From JAIEPM01 sp964546815 (GTDB lineage: Bacteria; Cyanobacteriota; Vampirovibrionia; Obscuribacterales; Obscuribacteraceae), in NCBI GenBank assembly GCA_964546815.1, contig CAZJLR010000004.1, positions 124,001 to 188,000 of the forward strand: 64,000 nt of DNA, read 5' to 3'. The translations under genes were made by a program, and so were the position numbers. Positions 9,201 through 16,927 of this stretch are shown here, in pieces (position 1 is the stretch's first letter; the number at the start of each line of letters is the position of its first letter). Under the pieces are notes generated by a model that worked only from the letters and a program-made list of their open reading frames with translations, searched no databases and was not told where the DNA came from.

Positions 9201-9209
9201 TAATATACT
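9201..9209 (+). promoter_or_regulatory. Possible -10 region for the LOV kinase operon
   Basis: TAATATACT lies 19 bases before the kinase ATG and resembles a sigma70 -10 box. No convincing -35 hexamer is seen 17 bases upstream, which would fit an activator-dependent promoter using the repeats at 9070-9123. Predicted by eye only. Confidence 0.25.
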
Positions 9210-9227
9210 CCTGCGTCTAGAATTCTC

Positions 9228-10394
9228 ATGCCAACCAATATGGAAAATGAAGAGGCTGTAAAGCCGCACGACAATCACAGTTTGCTCGACGCATTTCTCA
9301 ATTCAAAAGAGAGGATGTCAATTCTCGAACGCGCAGTAGAGTCAGCGCGCAATGGCATCTGCATCACAGACCCGACATTGCCTGACAACCCAATCATCTA
9401 TGTGAATGCCGCTTTCACCGAGATGACAGGTTATGGGTTGGAAGAGATACTTGGCACCAACTGCCGTTTCCTGCAAGGTGCAGACCGCAATCAGCCTGAG
9501 CTAGAACCGCTGCGCAAAGCACTCAAAGAAGGCGCGCCGTGCGTTGCGATACTGCGAAACTACAGAAAAGACGGAACCCTATTTTTCAATGAATTGAGCA
9601 TCGCACCAGTCTTTGATAAAGATGGCAAATTAATCAATTTCATCGGAGTTCAGCACGACATCACTGCTCGCAAGGACGCAGAAAGGCGTGTTTCTGAGTT
9701 CTACTCGATGGTATCACATGAACTTCGCACACCACTGAGTTCTATCAGAGCTTCTCTGGGACTGGTGAGCGACGGTTCTGCCGGGTCAATACCTGCGCCT
9801 GCGCACAGGCTGATACAGATAGCAAGCCAGAATGCAGAACGATTACTTAAGTTGGTCGATGATATTCTCGACTTGAAAAAGATGGAAGCAGGAAAGTTAG
9901 TTTTAGAACTAACAATGATCGAGCCAGAACAATTGGTTCAAGAAGTCATTGAATCACTAAATCAACTTGCAGAGAATTCTCATATCAAGCTAGTAAAAGA
10001 TGGCTGCTCACAAACAGCATTTTGCGCAGACCCAAGTCGCATCTCGCAAGTATTGATAAATCTCGTGGCAAACGCAATAAAATTCTCAAGCGAAAACAGT
10101 ACAGTCAAAATCAAAACCGAAGACGTATCGGATGGAATCAAATTCACAGTTACAGATCATGGTGAAGGCATACACGAAGACGACCAGAACAAACTTTTCT
10201 TGAAGTTCCAACAATTAGACTCCTCAGATACACGCCAACAATCTGGCACGGGCTTGGGGCTTGCAATCTCTAAAACGATTGTTGAGCTTCATGGAGGCAA
10301 AATAGGGGTTTTAAGCAAACCAGGACATGGCAGCAGCTTTTGGTTTATTCTTCCCCTTGTGCCAAAAATCACGTTTGACTCGGGAAAGACATAA
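9228..10394 (+). CDS. LOV-domain blue-light sensor histidine kinase
   Basis: A soluble 388-residue kinase with no membrane segment. Residues about 36-150 form a LOV-type PAS domain with the photoactive motif GTNCRFLQG (Cys79) and the flavin-contacting Asn111 (NYRKDG), Asn121 (FFNELSI) and Gln142 (GVQHD). This full set normally means FMN binding and a blue-light cysteinyl adduct. It is followed by a HisKA domain (phospho-acceptor His164 in SHELRTPL) and a HATPase domain (N-box LINLVANAIKFS, G1 DHGEGI, G2 GTGLGLAIS). Known LOV kinases change autophosphorylation on illumination. The regulator gene starts 14 bases downstream, so the pair forms a two-component system. The start codon lacks a strong Shine-Dalgarno sequence. 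Confidence 0.92.
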   Translation: MPTNMENEEAVKPHDNHSLLDAFLNSKERMSILERAVESARNGICITDPTLPDNPIIYVNAAFTEMTGYGLEEILGTNCRFLQGADRNQPELEPLRKALKEGAPCVAILRNYRKDGTLFFNELSIAPVFDKDGKLINFIGVQHDITARKDAERRVSEFYSMVSHELRTPLSSIRASLGLVSDGSAGSIPAPAHRLIQIASQNAERLLKLVDDILDLKKMEAGKLVLELTMIEPEQLVQEVIESLNQLAENSHIKLVKDGCSQTAFCADPSRISQVLINLVANAIKFSSENSTVKIKTEDVSDGIKFTVTDHGEGIHEDDQNKLFLKFQQLDSSDTRQQSGTGLGLAISKTIVELHGGKIGVLSKPGHGSSFWFILPLVPKITFDSGKT

Positions 10395-10408
10395 GGTAAG
10401 ATGAACTT

Positions 10409-11086
10409 ATGGCAAAAATTCTCCTGGCAGAAGACGATAGAGACCTATCGGAAGTTATAACATTCGCCCTCAACAAGGCGGGTCACATGGTGCAACCCGT
10501 TTATGATGGCAGAAATTGCCTTATTTACTTGCAAGCAAGCAAATTCGACCTTGTCATTCTAGACTGGATGATGCCCTTCGTTTCTGGCATTGAGGTCTGC
10601 AAAACATATCGCAGCGAAGGCGGACGCACGCCAATTCTGATGCTGACGGCAAAAACCAAAATAGAAGACAGAGAATCTGGATTAGACACGGGCGTTGACG
10701 ACTATCTAACCAAGCCTTTCGATCAACGGGAGCTTGCGGCTCGTGTCAGAGCACTCCTGCGCAGGCCTGACACAATGGTCGGCAACACGCTGTCGGCCAG
10801 AGGCATTAGCATGAATACAATTACTTTTGAAGTAAGTAAAAACGGCCAGCCTTTACATTTGCGCCCCAAAGAATTCAGCCTGCTAGAATTCCTACTCAGG
10901 CATCCCAATCAGGCTTTTAGCACAGAAGCACTGCTGCAACGAGTCTGGCTCGATGACAGTGCCGCAACTCCAAGCAATTTAAAAACACACGTAAAAATGT
11001 TGCGCCAAAAGCTCGACGACGATTCAGAAGATTCAATCATAAAAACAGTTCGCGGCAGAGGCTATATACTTCAAACCGAGGAATGA
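10409..11086 (+). CDS. OmpR/PhoB-family response regulator
   Basis: A 225-residue two-domain regulator. The receiver domain has the acidic pocket (Asp9, Asp10), the phospho-acceptor Asp52 in VILDWMMPF, Thr80 in MLTAK and Lys102 in LTKPF. The C-terminal winged helix (about 128-222) shows LRPKEFSLLEFLLRHPNQAF and the recognition-helix region NLKTHVKMLRQKLDD, then the wing IIKTVRGRGYIL. It is the cognate partner of the LOV kinase immediately upstream. Regulators of this class bind tandem sites with 11-base spacing, which is the pattern found at 9070-9123, so it probably regulates its own operon and the divergent FAD oxidoreductase (inference). Confidence 0.95.
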   Translation: MAKILLAEDDRDLSEVITFALNKAGHMVQPVYDGRNCLIYLQASKFDLVILDWMMPFVSGIEVCKTYRSEGGRTPILMLTAKTKIEDRESGLDTGVDDYLTKPFDQRELAARVRALLRRPDTMVGNTLSARGISMNTITFEVSKNGQPLHLRPKEFSLLEFLLRHPNQAFSTEALLQRVWLDDSAATPSNLKTHVKMLRQKLDDDSEDSIIKTVRGRGYILQTEE

Positions 11087-11089
11087 CAA

Positions 11090-11911
11090 ATTCAATCTGG
11101 ACAGCAAATTAAAGTAAACGGTCTCAACTTCAATGTTCTGGTTGAAGGAGAGGGAGCACCGGTGATGCTATTGCACGGCTTTCCCGATTCACATAAACTC
11201 TGGACTCATGTAACACCATATCTGGTGCGCGCCGGATATCAGGTAATCGCATTTGATCAACGAGGCTACGGGGAAACTGATGCCCCCGCAGATTGCAGCG
11301 CGTACACTATTTCAAATATTTGCGATGATGCTATTGCAATTCTCAAGCACCGTGGATATACAAGCAAAGTAAAACTGGTAGGGCATGACTGGGGCGCGCT
11401 CATTGGCTGGAGTCTCTGCATAGAACATCCAGAATTTTTTGAAAAATATGTGGCAGTGTCGGTTGGACACCCTCTTGCATTTAGAAGAGCCGGCTGGCAA
11501 CAAAAACTAAAGAGTTGGTACGTTATTGCATTTCAATTTCCAGGACTGGCAGAAAGAATGCTTTCAGCAAACAATTGGAAAGCTCTCCGAAAAATGGCCG
11601 GCACCCCGGCTGAAAAAGAAGAACGAATTGCACAACTGTCACGCAAAGGTCGCTTAACAGCGGGCTTAAACTGGTATAGAGCTAACTTCAAAAAAATGTT
11701 CGCTCAATTACCTAAGCGATGCAAGGTGCCAACATTGGGTGTTTACAGCACTGATGACGTTGCTTTGACTGAAAAACAAATGACAGACTCGGCGTTATAT
11801 ATGGATGCAGAATGGCGTTATGTGCGCATTGAAAACAGCAGTCACTGGATCCCCATAGACCAACCGGAAGAATTGGCAACAAACATTTGCCGCTGGTTTA
11901 ACAACAGCTAA
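11090..11911 (+). CDS. Alpha/beta hydrolase (epoxide hydrolase/haloalkane dehalogenase-like), probable ATT start
   Basis: The protein shows HGFPDS (oxyanion loop), FDQRGYGETDAP, the nucleophile elbow GHDWG with Asp (about residue 100) as nucleophile, a distal acid near STDDV, and the catalytic His in NSSHWIPIDQPEEL. An Asp nucleophile with Trp next to it is typical of epoxide hydrolases and haloalkane dehalogenases. The first ATG/GTG in frame (11162) would delete the conserved opening strands (IKVNGLNFNVLVEGEGAP). The frame is open back to the regulator stop. An ATT at 11090 sits seven bases after GAGGA and would restore a normal length of 273 residues. A sequencing error or frameshift near 11083 is the alternative. 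Probably in the light-sensor operon. Confidence 0.8.
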   Translation: MQSGQQIKVNGLNFNVLVEGEGAPVMLLHGFPDSHKLWTHVTPYLVRAGYQVIAFDQRGYGETDAPADCSAYTISNICDDAIAILKHRGYTSKVKLVGHDWGALIGWSLCIEHPEFFEKYVAVSVGHPLAFRRAGWQQKLKSWYVIAFQFPGLAERMLSANNWKALRKMAGTPAEKEERIAQLSRKGRLTAGLNWYRANFKKMFAQLPKRCKVPTLGVYSTDDVALTEKQMTDSALYMDAEWRYVRIENSSHWIPIDQPEELATNICRWFNNS

Positions 11912-11966
11912 ACCTATTAGTTTCGAGCCGGTATACTTAGAGTATCAAGCGGCGGTAGTCAAACCA

Positions 11967-13019
11967 ATGAAAGTCCTCTTTGCAGTATTAGTCGCGTTGG
12001 CTTTAGTCAATGTCACACCTGCTTGGGCCTACAACTATGACGATATAGTGCGACTTTCCCAGGCCGAGCAAAAGGTGTTCGGCAAAATGAATACAGAGCT
12101 TTCACTTGACGAGCGGGTAAAAGCTGTTGAGTCGAATTTGTTTGGCTCGGCACAAAGCGGTTCTGATGCGGGTCGCATAAGAGCCATTTGCCAGAAGGTT
12201 GGAATACCGTGCCCAGAGCCCCCGCCGTCAGCCACAACTGCTTCTGCTAAAAACAGCAAAGTAAGTACCGAGAAAGAAGCGGCTAAAAAAGAGACGCATC
12301 CAAAAATAAAGCCTACGGAGCAAAAGGCTGAGCTGGCAACAGCACTCAAAACAGAAAGCATTGCGGTGCCCAAGAAAGCAGTTGAAGCTAAAACGATAGA
12401 AGCTGCAAAATCTAAGACAAAGAAAACAGAGCCCTCGGAACACAGTACTCAAGCCAAGAAAGAAAGTCACGAATCTCAAGGTCTCCAAAACAAAGCTGGC
12501 AAAGAACCAGTTGCCGCACAAAACAAAGCCCCAATCAAGCCAGAGCCTGCGATCACCACGATCCCAGAAACCCCGGTGGTCCCCCAGAGCAAGCCCGAAA
12601 CGAAGCTTGCCCCAACGGAAGCAAAAACTCAGGTCAGCGAAGCGTCCCAAACGGGAAGCAGCACAAACACCGAGACTGGGCAAAACGTGGCCGAGGAAAC
12701 AGAGCAGCCCCCCGAAAAATCCACCGAATCGGCAGAGCCTCCAGCCCTTGCACTTGATTCAAAACAGACTGATGCCGGGCAAACAGCAAGCCCCACAGAA
12801 CAACAAGCTCCATCTCCCAGCAGCAATGCAGCCAACGGCTCTGCGGCCAAGCTACCGCCCGGCATGAGGCCGCCACAACTGGCAGACCAGGAAAAAACCA
12901 ACCGAATTGTTCTTTCAGCTCTGGCAATGTTGTTCGGTATAACTCTTTTAGTTGCAGTGGGCGTTATCGCTTTCAAAGCAACTCAAAAGGATAAGGATAA
13001 CAATTCTAAAACGTCTTAG
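11967..13019 (+). CDS. Secreted, Lys/Pro/Glu-rich protein with C-terminal membrane anchor
   Basis: A Sec signal peptide (FAVLVALALVNVTPAWA) is followed by a short conserved-looking unit, YDDIVRLSQAEQKVFGK...LSLDERVKAVESNLFG, of the sort repeated in predicted secreted proteins of this lineage (inference). About 200 residues are low complexity, rich in Lys, Glu, Ala, Pro and Thr and likely unstructured. One transmembrane helix (VLSALAMLFGITLLVAVGVI) and a charged tail (KATQKDKDNNSK) close the protein. The long linker could span the periplasm, as in TonB- or Tol-like proteins. The 3' end overlaps the convergent small gene by 14 bases. Function unknown. Confidence 0.72.
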   Translation: MKVLFAVLVALALVNVTPAWAYNYDDIVRLSQAEQKVFGKMNTELSLDERVKAVESNLFGSAQSGSDAGRIRAICQKVGIPCPEPPPSATTASAKNSKVSTEKEAAKKETHPKIKPTEQKAELATALKTESIAVPKKAVEAKTIEAAKSKTKKTEPSEHSTQAKKESHESQGLQNKAGKEPVAAQNKAPIKPEPAITTIPETPVVPQSKPETKLAPTEAKTQVSEASQTGSSTNTETGQNVAEETEQPPEKSTESAEPPALALDSKQTDAGQTASPTEQQAPSPSSNAANGSAAKLPPGMRPPQLADQEKTNRIVLSALAMLFGITLLVAVGVIAFKATQKDKDNNSKTS

Positions 13020-13347
13020 GGCTCCAAATTGCTGAATCAGAATGGTCTGCGCCATTGTCGAACTGAAGTAGCAGCACATTCAGCATATGTTCTTGATGGC
13101 TCATTGAGCCGCCCTGGCAATAAGCAGGCAAATCTTGTGGATTGACAGCGGCAAGCTTATTCGATGATGTTTTTAGCTGGTGCTTTAGTCCTTTTTTACC
13201 GATGTCTTCAAGACAAGTCGGCTCACTTACTTGAACAGGCACACTGGGCTTATCAGCTATTTTGCGCAGGCGACTGATTTCCGAAGCATTTTCAGCTTGA
13301 AACAAATTACTTACCAATTCGCTTATGTTTTTGAAAACTGGAGCCAT
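13006..13347 (-). CDS. Small hypothetical protein
   Basis: A 113-residue protein starting at the ATG at 13347, which has GAGGGGA about six bases upstream; a longer frame to 13374 lacks this. The sequence begins APVFKNISELVSNLFQ and is soluble, with a Lys/Ser-rich middle and an Asp/His-rich end (QFDNGADHSDSAIW). No family is recognised. It converges on and overlaps the end of the Lys/Pro-rich protein gene. Coding potential rests on the good ribosome site and amino-acid composition only. Confidence 0.5.
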   Translation of the reverse strand: MAPVFKNISELVSNLFQAENASEISRLRKIADKPSVPVQVSEPTCLEDIGKKGLKHQLKTSSNKLAAVNPQDLPAYCQGGSMSHQEHMLNVLLLQFDNGADHSDSAIWSPKTF

Positions 13348-13465
13348 GGTCGCTTCCCCTCGCGTGCCTTCCATGAAATCAATTTAGCGATTTCGCCGGG
13401 CTAGTCGGGGGCGCGCTTGGGTCTATTTTGGGTCGCCAGTTAAGAATTGGGAATCTAAATACTGC

Positions 13466-14557
13466 TCAGCGCAAAAGTGTTTGCCTCACTTTAGGATCTC
13501 TCAGCCGCCAGAGCGCGCTGTCAGCCATAAAATGGTGAAAACTTCCGCAGATAAAAGCCACCGTCCATGCGGTCAAGAAGGGCACGTGGAAAGCATAGGA
13601 CACAGCCAGCGGCATCAGACCAAGTATTGCCGTGCCTATCAAAAGCAAGCTTCCCCAATAGCGCAGATTTGCTTTACTGAGCAAGAGGCGAGGTACCTTT
13701 GCGGGTTCTACACCATCGGTGAGACCCCGGTCTCTCAAGTTGTAAGAGGTGGTAACCACCAGATATTGAATTGAATGAAAGAAGGCTGGCGTAAAAAGAA
13801 AAAATACCATCGACATCTGTAATGTCGCGGCAAACATGATGATGCTGGTGACGAGCAAAATACATGCAGGCAAAGGCATAAATTGCTTTTTCACTATCGC
13901 GTTGCGGAGCACAACAAAAGTAAAAGCGACACTCGATGTGACTAAAAATGCAAGTGCGATCTGGCAAAATATCTCAGGCAAGGGCCCCAACATGGGCACA
14001 TCAAAGCCAAGATAATGCTTGGGGCAAAACTCTCGATAGGTGAATTGCCTTAAGATTGCGTACCATGCTAGCGAGTGATAGAGAACTCTGAGGCAGCGGC
14101 GCTCCCAATTGGCAAACATGTAATTAGACTTGTAGCAATACATAAGTGTTATGCCAAAGTTTTGCGAAATGGTGTGATCGAAAGTAAGCGATGCGTAGAC
14201 TCTTATCAACAAAGACAAAATTATTGTGTTGGCGCATGAAAGCCCCATGAGCACCACAGTTAGGAGAGCTACCACATAGCTGTAGAACCAGAGCCTATTC
14301 CGGGTCTCTGAGCTGCCATAAAGCCTAACAAGAGTGGCTGACATATGGGGGTTGGCCAAAAGAGCACTACCACCCAAAATCAGGACTGTTTCCCAGGGAA
14401 GCTTGTCGAAATAAGGCTGTCCATGCGAGAAATAAATGTGCGCTGCTACCAATATCCAAAAAACACCGCCGCAACAGAACATGAGGTCAATGCCAGGATT
14501 GAAAAGCCAGGGATAAGGCTTCGTGGTGACGGCGTCTGGCATTACACCTGCAGTCAT
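13466..14557 (-). CDS. Polytopic membrane protein with three His motifs (paralogue A)
   Basis: A 363-residue protein with about eight membrane helices. Three histidine-containing motifs stand out: NPHMSATLVRLY after helix two, FFHSIQYLVV in the second half, and FHHFMADSALWRLRDP near the end. The protein at 20057-21247 shares all three (AHQFTSIIRYL, FFHSTQHWAV, FHYFADRVVWRNP), so they form one family and may bind a metal in the membrane, loosely recalling Brp/Blh-type oxygenases (speculative). The ATG at 14557 overlaps the dynamin stop as TAATG, with GAGGG upstream, so the two genes are translationally coupled. The exact function is unknown. Confidence 0.72.
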   Translation of the reverse strand: MTAGVMPDAVTTKPYPWLFNPGIDLMFCCGGVFWILVAAHIYFSHGQPYFDKLPWETVLILGGSALLANPHMSATLVRLYGSSETRNRLWFYSYVVALLTVVLMGLSCANTIILSLLIRVYASLTFDHTISQNFGITLMYCYKSNYMFANWERRCLRVLYHSLAWYAILRQFTYREFCPKHYLGFDVPMLGPLPEIFCQIALAFLVTSSVAFTFVVLRNAIVKKQFMPLPACILLVTSIIMFAATLQMSMVFFLFTPAFFHSIQYLVVTTSYNLRDRGLTDGVEPAKVPRLLLSKANLRYWGSLLLIGTAILGLMPLAVSYAFHVPFLTAWTVAFICGSFHHFMADSALWRLRDPKVRQTLLR

Positions 14558-16317
14558 TAACAAGCCCTCGTAGAAGACAGTTTTTGTGCTTGCTCAATCA
14601 TGCCCAATTGCGACGATAACTCCATATCGTACTCTTCACATTCACGTGCGGTTTGCTGATGTCTTTGCTTCGCGCGGTCGAGAGTGCTGTCGAGATCAGA
14701 AAGCGCCTTATCTACTTGTACCCGAAATTTCTTGAGAAACTCTGCTGTAGTCTGATTTATTCTTTCCTGATAGTCGGCGCGCAAACGTCCAGCATTGCGC
14801 GACAATTCTGAACTTGCCGCGTTCAGAAATCGACTGTGTATAATCGGCTTGGCCAATGCAGCAGGCAACAACATTGGCAATGACGACAAGGCAAGGTCGA
14901 AAGGATCGCTAACGGCATAACGATGTCGGCTCTTGTTGCTTAGCGGCTCTATCTCAAAATGCGCACTTGCATCAACGCCAAAATGTTCTTTAATTGTGCT
15001 TTTAATTTTGTGTACAATTTCATTGCTTCGTTCAACAAACCTGGAAGTAATACGTTCGAAGCTGGCTCCAATAAGCTTTTCTTCGTTTATTTTCCATTCG
15101 TCAAATGTATTCTGCAAAAGCATAAAAAGCTCGTTTTGCAAAGATTTAGCCAACTCGTTTTTGTCAAGACTTTTTAGATTTTGAAATTTACTTTCCATCG
15201 CCTCAACAATGCTGCTTTTGTGCAGTTCGACAAATTGTTTTAAGTCTTTTTCCACATCAACAATGAGTCGTTGTGTTTCTCCTTTGACAATAAATTCAGT
15301 GTCGTTTTGTTCTTGCGCAATTTTTGCTGCAGCTTCCCGAAAGGAAGCAATAGCCTTATCTAAACTCTCAAGTGGTAAAAGCCGGCTTTGCTGCTCTATC
15401 AATATCAACTGCTTGAGATTACTCAACTCGCGCTCTACACGTTTGCTAGCGCTCTCAATAAATGTTCGAGCCTTTCCATTTGCGAGAAACTCGACAATAT
15501 CTTGTTCGAGCAAATCAAATCCTGAAGAAGGATCACGATTAGCACCTTTAGTCTCGTGGCTGGTTCTATCAGCAAGAGCCTTGCGGGCTGATATCGGGTA
15601 GATTTTAATTTCAGTGGACAACTGCCTTGTTAAAGTTGATTGCAAATAGGCAATCGATTCCTCCAGCTCGCTTTCACTCAAATAATCTATTTTGTTTTGC
15701 ACCAGAAACAAACGCGGTGTGCTTACAATTACATCCTTCAAAAATGCAAGTTCAATTTGACTGGCAGGCTGGTCTGCGCTAAAGAGGAAAATAGCCGCAT
15801 CGATTTCCGGCAAAAAATCATATGTAGTTTGGGTATTGTGTTGGTGCGCAGAACCGACACCTGGAGTATCTATTAGTCGAACACCATCTTGTAGCAATTT
15901 AGAAGGATGCTTTATTTCAACACGGCTAACCTTTTTCTCGTTATGCGGATTTCCCTTTTCAGTCACGTAGTCTGGTAGTTGATCTGCAGCAATTACACGG
16001 GCGTTATCATCTTGAAAGAAGACCTTAATTTCAGTTGTTTCGCCAAATTGAATAATAGTGGTGACAGAAGTTAGTGGAACAACAGCAGTAGGCAACAAAG
16101 ATTCTGAAATGAATGCGTTTACTAAGGTCGACTTCCCTCTTTTAAACTCACCCACAACAGCGAGATTGAAAGTGACACTATTAAGCTTGTCGTCTAACTT
16201 TTTGAACTGTTCTAAGAGCTGTTTATCGTGACGTCGTTCTGCCAGCTGAGCCAGAACGGATGTTGCCTGCACCAGCGGGCTCCTAGCGTTTTGAAACCAG
16301 CTCAGATCGTCAGCCAT
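14557..16317 (-). CDS. Dynamin-like GTPase
   Basis: A 586-residue large GTPase. G1 is GEFKRGKST (residues 56-64), G2 lies in PLTSVTT, G3 is DTPG at 150-153 and G4 is NKID near 208-211. The G domain is followed by long alpha-helical stalk regions (rich in Glu, Lys, Gln) and a short hydrophobic segment (LALSSLPMLLPAALAKPI), which could be a paddle-like membrane-contacting element. Bacterial dynamin-like proteins of this type tubulate, fuse or repair membranes. The downstream membrane protein is translated from an overlapping TAATG, implying a joint role. The gene starts divergently from the small membrane protein at 16474. Confidence 0.92.
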   Translation of the reverse strand: MADDLSWFQNARSPLVQATSVLAQLAERRHDKQLLEQFKKLDDKLNSVTFNLAVVGEFKRGKSTLVNAFISESLLPTAVVPLTSVTTIIQFGETTEIKVFFQDDNARVIAADQLPDYVTEKGNPHNEKKVSRVEIKHPSKLLQDGVRLIDTPGVGSAHQHNTQTTYDFLPEIDAAIFLFSADQPASQIELAFLKDVIVSTPRLFLVQNKIDYLSESELEESIAYLQSTLTRQLSTEIKIYPISARKALADRTSHETKGANRDPSSGFDLLEQDIVEFLANGKARTFIESASKRVERELSNLKQLILIEQQSRLLPLESLDKAIASFREAAAKIAQEQNDTEFIVKGETQRLIVDVEKDLKQFVELHKSSIVEAMESKFQNLKSLDKNELAKSLQNELFMLLQNTFDEWKINEEKLIGASFERITSRFVERSNEIVHKIKSTIKEHFGVDASAHFEIEPLSNKSRHRYAVSDPFDLALSSLPMLLPAALAKPIIHSRFLNAASSELSRNAGRLRADYQERINQTTAEFLKKFRVQVDKALSDLDSTLDRAKQRHQQTARECEEYDMELSSQLGMIEQAQKLSSTRAC

Positions 16318-16473
16318 TTTTACCTGAATCTATATAGCTTGACACTAACTAAAGCGCCCGGCGATTCTAAAATACACCTAAGCAAAGAGCAAATCAACAA
16401 GTACGCTCCTCCCCAAGAACGATGTGCTACAGGTCCTCAAGTGTTATGGTTCAGCAAAACCGAGGACAGAGCC

Positions 16474-16701
16474 ATGGAATTTAGTTTTCAGAACCTGAAG
16501 AAAGCACTTTATATACTAATGGGCATACTCGGCGCCTGGATGCTGGCTACTGCATATACATTTTTCTGTATGTGCTCTACCGAGGCAGAACCCATCAGCC
16601 TGCTCATCTCCGGCATTGTGCTGACTTTCGCTGGCACCCTTTGCGCATTTTTTGCTTTCGAGACATTCTTGATCCGCGACGACCCGGAAGTCTGGCGATA
16701 A
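16474..16701 (+). CDS. Small two-helix membrane protein
   Basis: The ATG at 16474 has GAGGA seven bases upstream and gives a 75-residue protein with two hydrophobic helices (ALYILMGILGAWMLATAYTF and ISLLISGIVLTFAGTLCAFF) ending in FLIRDDPEVWR. A longer frame beginning at 16228 would run through the divergent dynamin gene and is unlikely. No family is recognised. A long stem followed by a T run lies 80 bases downstream and probably ends its transcript. Confidence 0.6.
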   Translation: MEFSFQNLKKALYILMGILGAWMLATAYTFFCMCSTEAEPISLLISGIVLTFAGTLCAFFAFETFLIRDDPEVWR

Positions 16702-16781
16702 ATTCGCGTAACAGGCAAGCAAATTAGAATCATCCTTTTAGTTGATGGCGAAGATTTAGAACCCAAGTAAAATAACAGTAT

Positions 16782-16859
16782 AAAAATTAGAACGGCTTAC
16801 CCAAGCACAACCCCCTTAGGGGCTTTTGAATCGGAGCAGAGCTGTTCTAATTTTTTTTT
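16782..16859 (+). terminator. Long-stem intrinsic terminator or small structured RNA
   Basis: AAAAATTAGAACGGCT (16782-16797) pairs with AGCTGTTCTAATTTTT (16840-16855) over 16 positions with one G-U pair, and the second arm runs into nine consecutive T. The enclosed segment has a second hairpin, CCCC-TTA-GGGG (16812-16822), and a small GCTT/AAGC alternative. The 78-base unit is longer than a simple terminator, so it may be a small RNA that includes its own terminator. It lies between the small membrane protein gene and the DUF900 gene. Confidence 0.65.
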
Positions 16860-16927
16860 GCGTTTCAAATACTTTTCAAAGCAAATGAATATGCTGAGCC
16901 AACTGTTAAGTCGGCCCAGCTTGAATC

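Noticed and set aside
12228..12976. Long minus-strand frames across the Lys/Pro-rich protein gene
   Set aside because: Low-complexity codons on the plus strand create long open frames opposite; the plus strand has a signal peptide and membrane anchor.
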